A program made the translations under genes and the position numbers. Positions 8,475-16,245 of a stretch of DNA of 64,000 bases are shown one piece after another (position 1 is the stretch's first letter; each line of letters begins with the position of its first letter). Source of the stretch: JADGOV01 sp963814355 (GTDB taxonomy: Bacteria > Actinomycetota > Actinomycetes > JADGOV01); NCBI GenBank assembly GCA_963814355.1, contig CAWFCZ010000026.1, positions 28,560 to 92,559 on the forward strand, read 5' to 3'. The notes below the pieces were generated by a model. It searched no databases. It was not told where the DNA came from and was given only the letters and a program-made list of their open reading frames with translations.

Positions 8475-9400
8475 TGGCCGGCACCGACTCGTTCAGCCCG
8501 TATGACGAGCTGCTCATCGGCCCGCTCACCGACCCGTGGACTCACCAGCGCGGGGAGATCCCGCGGTACGCCCCCGACTACGACCTGCTCGGCCGGCTTC
8601 TGACCGTGCCGGTCAGCGCCGGGGCGGTATCGGAGAGCGGCAGCTTCGCCGGCGGCCTCGACGCGTGGATCGCGCACGAGTTCCGCCGCGCCGGCTTCAG
8701 CCCGGACGAGGTGTGGCCACGGGCCACCCGCCCCCGGGTGCTACCCCGCGACCTTGCCGTCCTGCTCGAGAAGTTGCCCGCCGTTGCCCGGGCCGACCTC
8801 ACCCGCCGGGTGGCCAGCTTGCCGGCGGTCGCACCGGTCGACGCCCGGATCCTCGGACGGGCCTATGAGAAACAGGTCGATGTCGTCATCTCCCGCTGGG
8901 ACCGCGGCCCGGAGCTCCTGATCAGCACCAAGGCGCAGCTATCCAGCTTCGGGAAGAACCTGCCTAACCGCTTCGAGGAGGCCTACGGCGACGCCGGCAA
9001 TCTCCGCGGCCGCTATCCCCTGGCCGCCGTCGGCTACTTCTTCGTCCAACGGGCCACCATCCGCACCCTTGAACCGGACGCCTTCGAGCGCAGCGTCGAC
9101 ATGATCCGCAAACTGCGGGCCACCGGTGACACCAACGGGTACACCGCGACCGCCCTGCTCCTCGTCGACTGGGACACCAGCGCCGGCGCGCCGACGGTCA
9201 CGGCGCAGCCCGACCTGGTGCCGGAAGACGTACGTCCGCTGCAGCTTTTCGAGACCCTGATCGACCGACTCCTCACCGTCACCCCGGTGGCCTACCACGT
9301 CGGCGTCCGGGAACGCCGCGAACACCGGGACATCCCGGTCGCCGAGGCGGATGCCGAGACCGACACGACGGCTAACGGTAAGTCGGAGTCACTGAAGTAA
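8474..9400 (+). CDS. Putative type II restriction endonuclease
   Basis: A 308-residue protein starting at ATG 8474, whose A is shared with the methyltransferase stop. The core EKQVDVVISRWD ... PELLISTKAQLSSFGKN (about residues 136-163) looks like a PD-(D/E)XK active site (Asp, then xSTK). RFEEAYGDAGNLRGRYPLAAVGYFF follows, as often in restriction enzymes that act on the site their partner methylates. It cleaves DNA if active; specificity cannot be read from sequence. The C-terminal 20 residues are acidic and disordered. The function is inferred from this motif and from coupling to a methyltransferase. Confidence 0.65.
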   Translation: MAGTDSFSPYDELLIGPLTDPWTHQRGEIPRYAPDYDLLGRLLTVPVSAGAVSESGSFAGGLDAWIAHEFRRAGFSPDEVWPRATRPRVLPRDLAVLLEKLPAVARADLTRRVASLPAVAPVDARILGRAYEKQVDVVISRWDRGPELLISTKAQLSSFGKNLPNRFEEAYGDAGNLRGRYPLAAVGYFFVQRATIRTLEPDAFERSVDMIRKLRATGDTNGYTATALLLVDWDTSAGAPTVTAQPDLVPEDVRPLQLFETLIDRLLTVTPVAYHVGVRERREHRDIPVAEADAETDTTANGKSESLK

Positions 9401-9699
9401 ACCCCGAAGGACGAACGTTGCCGGCACGCCGAGCTGGGCGCCGATCGCCGGGTCGTCGAGGCGGCGGGTGAGGTAGAGGTCGGTGAGGGTGGCGGCGTCC
9501 ACGGCGAGGGGCGGGACGGTCCGGGAGCCGCCGGGGCGGCGGGGGATGCCACGCGTGTCCAGGGCGGTGAGACCCCGCGTACCACCCGCTGCTGGGCGTG
9601 ACCCCACGGCGCGAGAGCACCTGCACCGCACGGGCAGACCAGCTCACCAGCCCGCAGCCGGCGCTCGATCCCCACCGGATCGGTCCCTACCATGACCAT
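9389..9699 (-). pseudogene. Remnant of a DUF6431-like helix-turn-helix protein
   Basis: The gene starts well: GGAGG lies eight bases before ATG 9699-9697, and the N-terminus reads MVMVGTDPVGIERRLRAGEL, then VCPCGAGALAPWGHAQQR. That resembles the zinc-ribbon start of actinobacterial DUF6431 proteins. Near 9590 the frame changes, and the continuation is found in the next frame: LYLTRRLDDPAIGAQLGVPA, a helix-turn-helix-like end, with TGA at 9391-9389. The total is far shorter than the family usually is, so this is a decayed copy. The family name is from memory of the N-terminal pattern. Confidence 0.5.
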
Positions 9700-9852
9700 G
9701 GGTGCACCTCCATGCACCAAGCACGGCCCTCCCATCCGGCCCAGGAGTGGGGAGGGCCGTTGCGCTACCAGACCAGTGGTCAGCCTGCCGTCGCACACGA
9801 ACAAGGGGCCACCCGAAAGCAGCCCCCGTGACCATCGTCGCCGTCAGCGTCG

Positions 9853-10440
9853 CTACACCCACGCCAGATCGTCACGCACCGCGTCGTTCAACACGCCTTC
9901 ACGGTCAACTAGTAGGTAGTGCGCGCCGTGGCCGATCAGGTACTCGGCGTGCTGACGCTGAGTGTGCAGCGCGTCGGCGGTGACGATCGTGCCGGTGATG
10001 TCGATGCCGTCCAGCAGCGGCGCGAACTCGGTGATCTCGTTGGTCTTGCCGTCCACGACACGCTGGCCGAGCACCACGCCGTCGGCGTGTTCGAGCGCGG
10101 CGAGCAGGTGCACCGCACGGCCATCACCGACCCGGGCGCCACGGGCGGTCTTGCCGTCGATCGCGATCGCCCGCCACCGCCGCCCCGGCCAGTTCGACGG
10201 CTCGGCCGTCCCCGCGCGAGAGGGGAGCCAGCTACAGATCGTGCGGTCCAGCAGGTGCGGATCGATGGCCTGCAGCACCCGCCGAAACGCCGACTCGCTC
10301 GGCGATCGCCACGTAGGAGCGGGCGCCGGCGAGCACCGCGCACACCGCAGCCCCAGCACCGCGACCAATGGATGCCGCACGCCACGCCGACACCGCGGAT
10401 CCGTGATCGCCCGCAACGCTGTCAGCAGGTCAGCAGGGAC
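9853..10440 (-). pseudogene. ISAs1-family transposase remnant
   Basis: The minus-strand frame shows clear ISAs1 landmarks: DPRCRRGVRHPLVAVLGL, then SESAFRRVLQAIDPHLLD, then AIDGKTARGAR, HLLAALEHADGVVLGQ and TADALHTQRQHAEYLI. Between the first two blocks about 30 residues are missing or out of frame. The C-terminus after HYLLV is replaced by unrelated sequence, so the enzyme is dead. Its N-terminus is fused in frame to a recombinase fragment (see 10440-10553). No terminal repeats were found. Confidence 0.8.
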
Positions 10441-10553
10441 GTCGAACAGCTCGGGGGGCATCAGCGGCGCGGCCTGCACGGGTGGTGCGCCGTGGGTGCG
10501 GCGAGATACCTTCCCAGACGGCGATCACCCGGGCGTTTATGGTCGGGTCGGAG
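10440..10553 (-). pseudogene. Tyrosine recombinase remnant, copy 1
   Basis: The minus strand encodes fragments ARVIAVWEGI and QAAPLMPPELFDV, separated by a frame change. The nucleotide sequence closely follows 53225-53335 inside the intact recombinase gene at 52622-53728. The fragment borders the ISAs1 remnant, which continues directly from ELFDV. Similar remnants are at 43320-43528 and 46505-46700. Confidence 0.8.
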
Positions 10554-10845
10554 AGGCTCGCTTGTGAAACACAAATCTTGAGCGATTGATTTAGGGGAGC
10601 CCCATTGGGGGCCGATACACCTTCGGACGGATATTGGGTCTCAAGTCCGGTGCTCCAGTGCCGACTTACCGAGCGAGAGCAGAACCGCTCCCGCCAGGGT
10701 CGGTTCGGTGACCAAGGCAAACCCGTTGTGAGACGGGGTCGCAAAGCCACGGGACTGCGGCGGTCGGCAACAGCCGACTCACCCGCAGTTGGCCGGGTTG
10801 CTGACCGACCGTCCTGGGCCTCCCGCTGCTGGAAGGTCCCGACCG

Positions 10846-11073
10846 ATGATCGAACACGCCGGGTACTTACTCCTGATCGTCGCAGCGCTTGCGGCGCCGT
10901 TCAAGTACCCGCACCTCTGGCGGTACCTCGCTCTCCGTCGCCAAACTCGCCTAGTTGAGACGCTCGTTGAGTCGGGGGCTACCGCCCCGAAGGACCTCAC
11001 GGCGCTGCTGGCGATCACTACAGCGACCATGTCCGATACCGACGATGACAGTCGTCAGGCACCGGATGGGTAG
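10846..11073 (+). CDS. Small membrane protein
   Basis: From ATG 10846, with GGAAGG nine bases upstream, a 75-residue protein begins with a hydrophobic helix (GYLLLIVAALAAPF, residues 6-19). A basic amphipathic segment (WRYLALRRQTRLVETLVE) and a polar tail follow. One membrane helix with the C-terminus in the cytoplasm is expected. Codon use has the GC bias of a real gene. No family is recognised and the nearest neighbours are unrelated. Confidence 0.5.
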   Translation: MIEHAGYLLLIVAALAAPFKYPHLWRYLALRRQTRLVETLVESGATAPKDLTALLAITTATMSDTDDDSRQAPDG

Positions 11074-11174
11074 CTATCTAGGAACAGGGCCAGCGAAGCT
11101 CACCAGGGTGGTTGCCAAAGGTCGAGAAGGTGACCACAACGATCACCTGCTCGACCTACGTGTGGCTGGCTGAG

Positions 11175-12299
11175 CTATTCCCCCGGATCCACGCCTAAGC
11201 CCATCGCCTCCCGCAGAACACGGATTGCCGCACGACGGGCAGGAAAGCTGTTGCGGGTACTGAGTGCGCCCGTGCCAGATCCGCTGGGCGTAACGACGCC
11301 TGCGGCAACCCAGACCGGGTTGTGCCATGCCAGCAGATCGTCGTCCCCTTGGGCTGCGATGGCCTTGAAGGCCACATCGGGGTCGACGTGGTCGGTGTAC
11401 ATCGCCGACATCGCTCCGATGAGTCCGTAGATCACGACGGCGCTGGAGGAGATGGTCTTGGCTCGCTGATCCTGGCGTGCAGGCGTCGACAACTTCCCGT
11501 ACTCCGGACGGACTTTTACGAGCGAGTCCCAGGCACTGATCAGCCAGCTGGACTGCGCTTCGACGTCAGCAGCAGTGACAGGGCCACCCTTCCACGAGGT
11601 CTCGATCGCACTGCTGATGGTGTTGTAGGCGGTGAGTTTGTGCGAGCTGGCCGATACCGAGTTCGAGAGAACCTCGACGTTGTCCTGGCCGAGATGCTCG
11701 CTGCCGTTCACGAGCCGGCGGGCCACCTCCTGCTCCTTGGTCTCGGAGTAGGCGTACTTCGCCGTGGAGTCGTTCACCTTGTCTCCCCGGGTGTTGTAGA
11801 TGGTGGCTACCTTCTTCGCAGTCGCATCGTCGAGCATCCAGATCCGTACCTGGAAGCGAGTGCCAAGATCGAAGCTGGCCAGCGGGTTATCTGCAGCGAC
11901 CAAGATCGACTTAATCCGTGAGAGGGAGTCAACAGCGCAGTCAAGCACGCCGGATGTGACGGTCAGGTTGGTCTGTCCGGTCTCGGCGTCAAACCAGGTG
12001 TGGTACTCCGACGTGGAGGGATCGAGCCTGACCGAGATGTTGCCGATGATCGCATTGTTGGCGAGCAACTCGCTGGTCCACTTGTTGACCTTGCTCTTGG
12101 TCTTGCCACTGAGCTTCGTCTGCATGTGCGCAGGGCGGATGTTGCCGGTGAGGGAGAGCATCCCGCTCTTATGCAGATCGACCAGGTACGCCCCTGTCAT
12201 CTGGCACTCGATGTGTACGCCCCCGGCGTCATCGACCTCGGCGACGTTGAGGATCTCTAGCGGGTAGGTCAGTCCTTCTGTTTCTACTGCGGCGGCCAC
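11175..12299 (-). CDS. DndB/DGQHR-like protein, solitary
   Basis: A 374-residue protein. I place the start at GTG 12299-12297 because GGAGGG lies five bases upstream; a TTG at 12374 is also open, but it lies in the promoter. The middle part (IYNTRGDKVNDSTAKYAY, then EVARRLVNGSEHL, then SASSHKLTAYNTI) resembles the conserved segment of DndB-type DGQHR proteins. DndB regulates DNA phosphorothioation genes, but no dndA/C/D/E is in the window. GC content is below that of the neighbours, suggesting transfer. The resemblance is moderate and the cellular role is unknown. Confidence 0.5.
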   Translation of the reverse strand: MAAAVETEGLTYPLEILNVAEVDDAGGVHIECQMTGAYLVDLHKSGMLSLTGNIRPAHMQTKLSGKTKSKVNKWTSELLANNAIIGNISVRLDPSTSEYHTWFDAETGQTNLTVTSGVLDCAVDSLSRIKSILVAADNPLASFDLGTRFQVRIWMLDDATAKKVATIYNTRGDKVNDSTAKYAYSETKEQEVARRLVNGSEHLGQDNVEVLSNSVSASSHKLTAYNTISSAIETSWKGGPVTAADVEAQSSWLISAWDSLVKVRPEYGKLSTPARQDQRAKTISSSAVVIYGLIGAMSAMYTDHVDPDVAFKAIAAQGDDDLLAWHNPVWVAAGVVTPSGSGTGALSTRNSFPARRAAIRVLREAMGLGVDPGE

Positions 12300-12345
12300 G
12301 GTCTTCCCTCCGGTAGTGAGACGCCTCCGTGACGCCGTCGAGGTG

Positions 12346-12407
12346 AGGCTACGCAACCTACGTGTCTTTGTCAACTCGTACGTGTTTTTGTCAACTCGTA
12401 CGTGTCT
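12346..12407 (-). promoter_or_regulatory. Promoter with tandem 20-bp repeats upstream of the DndB-like gene
   Basis: On the minus strand TTGACA (12374-12369) and TAGCCT (12351-12346) are separated by exactly 17 bases, a consensus-like sigma-70 promoter 46 bases before the GTG start. The -35 box is part of a 20-bp direct repeat present twice (12360-12379 and 12380-12399) with an eight-base third partial copy (12400-12407). Each full copy carries its own TTGACA. Operator repeats over a -35 box suggest repression. Confidence 0.75.
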
Positions 12408-12730
12408 AGCGGGATGTGGACATGGCCTCTAGCGAGGCGGCCCTAACCTGACGGCTTGGTCGCAGCTCTTCTGACGTCTGGCTGGGGGTACACACCAACA
12501 GGACGTTGCAAAGGGGCTTAGAGCGCTGCAGAACTGCTACTCAGGCCCCGAGAACCGCTGCCGTGGTAACTGCGACCCTCGACACGCCGACACTGCGCGT
12601 GGGCCCGGCCCGCCGCCGGTGTCGCCCCTGTCACCGGCGGGTTCTGTCATGCCCCTGACGACCCCGATAATGGGGGACTACCAAGGTCGTCGTCGGCATG
12701 TCGCTGTCGGCCGGCAACACTGGCCGACGA
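12408..12730. other. Gene-free stretch containing a terminator-like hairpin
   Basis: No reading frame is convincing. At 12613-12640 CCGCCGGTG and CACCGGCGG form a perfect nine-base-pair stem with a 10-base loop, followed on the plus strand by GTTCTGTCAT. It lies between the end of the VapC gene (minus strand) and the DndB-like promoter, so it may end vapBC transcription. Confidence 0.4.
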
Positions 12731-13133
12731 TCAAGAGGCGGGGAGGAGTGCGAAGGCTTCGATGTGACGAGGTCGCACGACCGTGAAATGGCGGTAGTCG
12801 AATGTGGCCACCTCAGTGATGCCCAGGCGTTCGGCGATGGCAACAACCGACGCATCGGTACCGCCGAGGCCGAGGTCGGCGTACTGATCGGCCAGGTCGG
12901 CTGCCCGCCGGAGGTCCGCTGATGTGAGCTCGGCCAGGTCGAGTTCACCGAGTTCGAAGGCCCTCGGCGCGGGCGCCGGCGCGTTGGTGAAGGAGGTAGC
13001 AGACTTCGGCGATGACCGTCGGCGCAACCAGCAGACGCTGGGGGGAGGTCTCCAGCAGCTCCAGGGCGCTGCGATGGTTGTTGTCCCGATCGTTCGCCGC
13101 CGCCACCAGGACGTTGGTGTCGACCAGGATCAC
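12731..13133 (-). pseudogene. vapC: VapC-type PIN toxin, frameshifted
   Basis: The N-terminal part begins MILVDTNVLVAAANDRDN with the first PIN aspartate, and continues to HQRAGARAE. At about 12960-12975 a small deletion shifts the frame. The rest is readable in another frame: FELGELDLAELTSADLRRA, then DLGLGGTDASVVAIAERL with the later acidic residues, then VATFDYRHFTVVRP. Joined, it is an ordinary VapC ribonuclease of about 134 residues. The first frame ends prematurely at 12945. The overlap with the antitoxin gene is four bases. It is inactive unless the shift is a sequencing error. Confidence 0.8.
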
Positions 13134-13393
13134 GCCTGGCCGAACCCCGCCAGGTAGTCATCGACCCGTTCGGAGAGATCAGGTTCGGCGTGTATGGAGC
13201 CCGCAAAGCTCAGACGTCGCGGACCGACCGGCTCGGCTTCAGGCTGCTCGGGCTGGCCCGTGTTTTCCGGACCGACCGTGACCTGGAGGTGGCGACCAGG
13301 CCGAACGCCATGACGGCGTAGCTCCGCTAGCAGCTCAGCATCGGTGGCAGGCACGGTGAAGCCCCATCCACTGGAAGCCTGAGCGTCGGACAT
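13130..13393 (-). CDS. vapB: VapB-like antitoxin
   Basis: An 87-residue acidic protein encoded directly upstream of the VapC gene and overlapping it by four bases. The N-terminal half (ATDAELLAELRRHGVRPGRH) would be the DNA-binding and dimerisation part. The C-terminus (LSFAGSIHAEPDLSERVDDY) has the usual toxin-binding pattern of PIN-partner antitoxins. It should neutralise the toxin and repress the operon. ATG 13393 is the start. It is apparently intact although its toxin is broken. Confidence 0.7.
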   Translation of the reverse strand: MSDAQASSGWGFTVPATDAELLAELRRHGVRPGRHLQVTVGPENTGQPEQPEAEPVGPRRLSFAGSIHAEPDLSERVDDYLAGFGQA

Positions 13394-13616
13394 GATCTCA
13401 GCCTACGACTCTGGGTTACTCGCATCGGGCGGGCTCGTCCGCCCCCCAACGACCACCCGTGAGCGTAACGAGCTTCGTGATCGGCAACGCCGACCCGGCT
13501 GGCTGCGATGCGGCCGCGGGCAGGTTCGGTGCCTCCTCCGACGAAAATCATGATCAAAGTCTATGGGCTTACCCGCTTCTGGCATAGCCAAGATCGGTCT
13601 GGCTGACGCCACTGGG

Positions 13617-13644
13617 ACTGTCACTGTGGCCCGATAACTTCTCC
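13617..13644. repeat. 28-bp direct repeat, left copy
   Basis: ACTGTC.C.GTGGCCCGATAACTTCTCC matches 15871-15898 at 26 of 28 positions in the same orientation. The two copies bracket the repeat-rich membrane protein gene exactly (stop at 13647, start at 15788). They may be insertion or recombination ends. The region 13394-13616 to the left shows no convincing gene. Confidence 0.7.
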
Positions 13645-13646
13645 GG

Positions 13647-15788
13647 TCAGTCTCGTTTGAAGACGCCGGTGAGCCCGGCTACGGGGACGAGAGCGAGCAG
13701 CCAGCCGCCGAGGGTGAGCCCGAAGACCCACCAGGTGGCGTAGCCGTGGGGGATGAAGGCGTCTCGCTGTTTGAGGTTGGCGACCGGTAGCAGCAGGTCG
13801 AGGGTGTAGCGGGCGGCGTTGAAACCGGCCTGGCCAGGGCCAGTTTTCGTTGGCGTGAACCTGCTCGGGTGGGCGTGGTCGGCGTGGTTGAGGACGAGTG
13901 AGCCGACGGCGAACAGGCCGACCAGGTACGGCAGGACCAGGGTGGGGCGGTAGCCATAACCGATGGTCCAGTGGAGGAAGAAGCTCCATGCCCGGCTGGG
14001 CCAGCGCACCCACCACTTTCGTGGGCTGGTCCGGCGGGCTTGCTGTTTGGCGATCGAGACGGTGCGGGCCCACTCGTCGTGGCCAGCTCGTCGGTAGACG
14101 GCGGCAAGCTGCTCGTACGGCTGGGGGGTGTAGCCACCTCGGTGCCGCTCCAGCCAGTGGAGGCGGGATCGAGCGTTGACGTCGGGGGCGTCGATGGCGT
14201 CGTAGGTGAAGCCCTCCAAGCGGAGCTGCGCCGGCCAAGTGTCTTTGGCGTCGTACCAGCCTCCGACTCGGGCGTGCGTCAGGTCGATGCCGCCTCGCAG
14301 GGTGGTGGGTCTCATGTAAACGGCGTCGACGGCGGCTCGCTCCAGGTCAACGGCCAGGCCAGCCGGACTGGTCAAGGTCGCCCCAGTGCAGTTGAGCTGG
14401 CCGCCGATGTGGGCGCCGGGCAGCCGGACCTCACCGGTGACGGTGGCCGTGCGGAGGAACAGTGCGCCGTCGACGGTGAGCCGGTCGGCGCTCAGCGCCG
14501 GTCCGTCCTGGTTGGTGAGGGTCGCCCCGCTGCAGTTGATCTGGCCGGTGATGTGGGCGCCGGGCAGCCGGACCTCACCGGTGACGGTGGCCGTGCGGAG
14601 GAACAGTGCGCCGTCGACGGTGAGCCGGTCGGCGCTCAGCGCCGGTCCGTCCTGGTTGGTGAGGGTCGCCCCGCTGCAGTTGATCTGGCCGGTGATGTGG
14701 GCGCCGGGCAGCCGGACCTCACCGGTGACGGTGGCCGTGCGGAGGAACAGTGCGCCGTCGACGGTGAGCCGGTCGGCGCTCAGCGCCGGTCCGTCCTGGT
14801 TGGTGAGGGTCGCCCCGCTGCAGTTGATCTGGCCGGTGATGTGGGCGCCGGGCAGCCGGACCTCACCGGTGACGGTGGCCGTGCGGAGGAACAGTGCGCC
14901 GTCGACGGTGAGCCGGTCGGCGCTCAGCGCCGGTCCGTCCTTGTTGGTGAGGGTCGCCCCGCTGCAGTTGATCTGGCCGGTGATGTGGGCGCCGGGCAGC
15001 CGGACCTCACCGGTGACGGTGGCCGTGCGGAGGAACAGTGCGCCGTCGACGGTGAGCCGGTCGGCGCTCAGCGCCGGTCCGTCCTGGTTGGTGAGGGTCG
15101 CCCCGCTGCAGTTGATCTGGCCGGTGATGTGGGCGCCGGGCAGCCGGACCTCACCGGTGACGGTGGCCGTGCGGAGGAACAGTGCGCCGTCGACGGTGAG
15201 CCGGTCGGCGCTCAGCGCCGGTCCGTCCTTGTTGGTGAGGGTCGCCCCGCTGCAGTTGATCTGGCCGGTGATGTGGGCGCCGGGCAGCCGGATGCCGCCC
15301 CGGCAATCGAGTCGTCCCAGGTTGAGGTTGTGGTCGAGTCGGAGACGCCGGGCGGACAGCCGGCGGGCTAGGCGTGAGCCCCGCAGGCTGATATCGGCAG
15401 CGTCGCTCTTGGCCAGGTCGAGGCGACCGCCCAGGTAACACTCGTACAGCTCTAGCGGGCAGCGCAGGGTTAGCCCGCCGAGATTAAGCCGACCCACGAC
15501 CTGCGCTCCCCGCACCCGCACAGCTATCGGAGTGCCGAAGGTCTTATCGAGGTCTCCCCGCCCGGACAGCAGTTGGGAGAGCACCTGCGAGCGGATCTGG
15601 CGTTCGGGTCCCCAGCCCGGACCTTGCGCCGGGTGGTCCTCGGCGGCCTGTCGCACTCGCAGGTCGAGCAGCCGGCCTTTGGCCGCTGCCTGGCACAGCC
15701 GCCGCTCGGCGGCTGTGAGGTCGGTCTCGACGAGCAGGTCCACGCACCCCCCGTCACGCTGCTCCACCTGATCCTGTACGCCGGCCAT
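13647..15788 (-). CDS. Membrane protein with six near-identical 47-residue repeats (pentapeptide-like beta-solenoid)
   Basis: A 713-residue protein. After an N-terminal helical region come solenoid-type repeats. Six copies of a 47-residue unit differ only at the K/Q in GATLTN(K/Q)DGPALSADRL; a divergent seventh (GQLNCTGATLTSPAGL) follows. The C-terminal third has a TPR-like segment (YEQLAAVYRRAGHDEWARTV) and hydrophobic helices (PTLVLPYLVGLFAVGSLVL; WWVFGLTLGGWLLALVPVAG). The solenoid would be cytoplasmic and anchored by the C-terminus. ATG 15788 has GGGAGG directly against it, too close for a normal site; GTG about 48 bases downstream (giving VDLLVETDLTAAERRL) is an alternative. Function unknown. 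Confidence 0.8.
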   Translation of the reverse strand: MAGVQDQVEQRDGGCVDLLVETDLTAAERRLCQAAAKGRLLDLRVRQAAEDHPAQGPGWGPERQIRSQVLSQLLSGRGDLDKTFGTPIAVRVRGAQVVGRLNLGGLTLRCPLELYECYLGGRLDLAKSDAADISLRGSRLARRLSARRLRLDHNLNLGRLDCRGGIRLPGAHITGQINCSGATLTNKDGPALSADRLTVDGALFLRTATVTGEVRLPGAHITGQINCSGATLTNQDGPALSADRLTVDGALFLRTATVTGEVRLPGAHITGQINCSGATLTNKDGPALSADRLTVDGALFLRTATVTGEVRLPGAHITGQINCSGATLTNQDGPALSADRLTVDGALFLRTATVTGEVRLPGAHITGQINCSGATLTNQDGPALSADRLTVDGALFLRTATVTGEVRLPGAHITGQINCSGATLTNQDGPALSADRLTVDGALFLRTATVTGEVRLPGAHIGGQLNCTGATLTSPAGLAVDLERAAVDAVYMRPTTLRGGIDLTHARVGGWYDAKDTWPAQLRLEGFTYDAIDAPDVNARSRLHWLERHRGGYTPQPYEQLAAVYRRAGHDEWARTVSIAKQQARRTSPRKWWVRWPSRAWSFFLHWTIGYGYRPTLVLPYLVGLFAVGSLVLNHADHAHPSRFTPTKTGPGQAGFNAARYTLDLLLPVANLKQRDAFIPHGYATWWVFGLTLGGWLLALVPVAGLTGVFKRD
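14401..15300. repeat. Tandem 141-bp repeats within the membrane protein gene
   Basis: Six units of 141 bp are almost identical at the DNA level, as shown by the recurring marker GTGAGCCGGTCGGCGCTCAG at 14479, 14620, 14761, 14902, 15043 and 15184. The main difference is a G/T giving Gln or Lys. Identity including third positions indicates recent expansion by recombination or slippage. Confidence 0.9.
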
Positions 15789-15870
15789 CCTCCCTGGCGG
15801 ACACCGCAGGCAGCGGGGCGGGCGACCCCGGACGGGTCACCGTCGTGGGCCAGGTGTGAGCCTCACCGGA

Positions 15871-15898
15871 ACTGTCGCCGTGGCCCGATAACTTCTCC
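15871..15898. repeat. 28-bp direct repeat, right copy
   Basis: Partner of 13617-13644, differing at two positions. It lies about 80 bases upstream of the start of the repeat-rich membrane protein, where a promoter would be expected. The flanking stretch 15899-16017 has no clear gene. Confidence 0.7.
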
Positions 15899-16017
15899 TT
15901 ACCGGGCCACGTGACGGGAGAGGCCGGGACCCAGGCGATTGGCCTCGACGATCTTGGCCGGGCCCGGGGGCCTAAGTACGCAGGCGGCGTTGCCGCAGGC
16001 CTCCTCTGGGCCGGGCC

Positions 16018-16188
16018 CAAGTGCGGATCCAGAGCTGCTGCAACAGACAAGAGATGCCGTGGTGTTCTTTGCGCCAGCAGACCCCGGCGGCCCACGATGA
16101 CTTTGACCGAGGGCTCGACGACGCCGTTGGGCGGTGGCTCGACGAGATGCGCAAGGAGCACAACGGGGGAGAGGCGTTCCCCTCGTAA
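16018..16188 (+). pseudogene. Remnant of a second ParB-like C-terminal domain
   Basis: In two frames the plus strand reads DPELLQQTRDAVVFFAP, then RPTMTLTEG, then LDDAVGRWLDEMRKEHNGGEAFPS with TAA at 16186-16188. This aligns with the C-terminal domain of the protein at 4380-4934 (MRDAVWFF; LLDEAVSDWLDQVKRDHNGG). No start codon, iteron array or parA accompanies it. It is probably a scar of another partition locus. Confidence 0.7.
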
Positions 16189-16245
16189 GGCCGTCTTCGG
16201 TAGCTTGGTTACGTACTGGGCCTTACGCCATACGCCAGTGCAAAG

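Noticed and set aside
6755..9400. A single natural fused restriction-modification enzyme of 881 residues
   Set aside because: The linker in that frame is Pro/Arg-rich nonsense, and a proper methyltransferase C-terminus with a stop coupled to the endonuclease start exists in another frame.
11175..12299. A dnd phosphorothioation system
   Set aside because: Only one DndB-like gene is present; no cysteine desulfurase, DndC, DndD or DndE was seen nearby.
14386..15438. Long plus-strand frames opposite the 141-bp repeats
   Set aside because: They are shadows of the minus-strand solenoid gene: the repeat length is a multiple of three, so every frame stays open. Only the minus frame gives a coherent protein with membrane helices and flanking domains.
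13617..15898. CRISPR array in the repeat-rich regions
   Set aside because: Repeats at 4441, 14401, 42614 and 60170 are contiguous coding repeats without unique spacers, and no cas gene is present.
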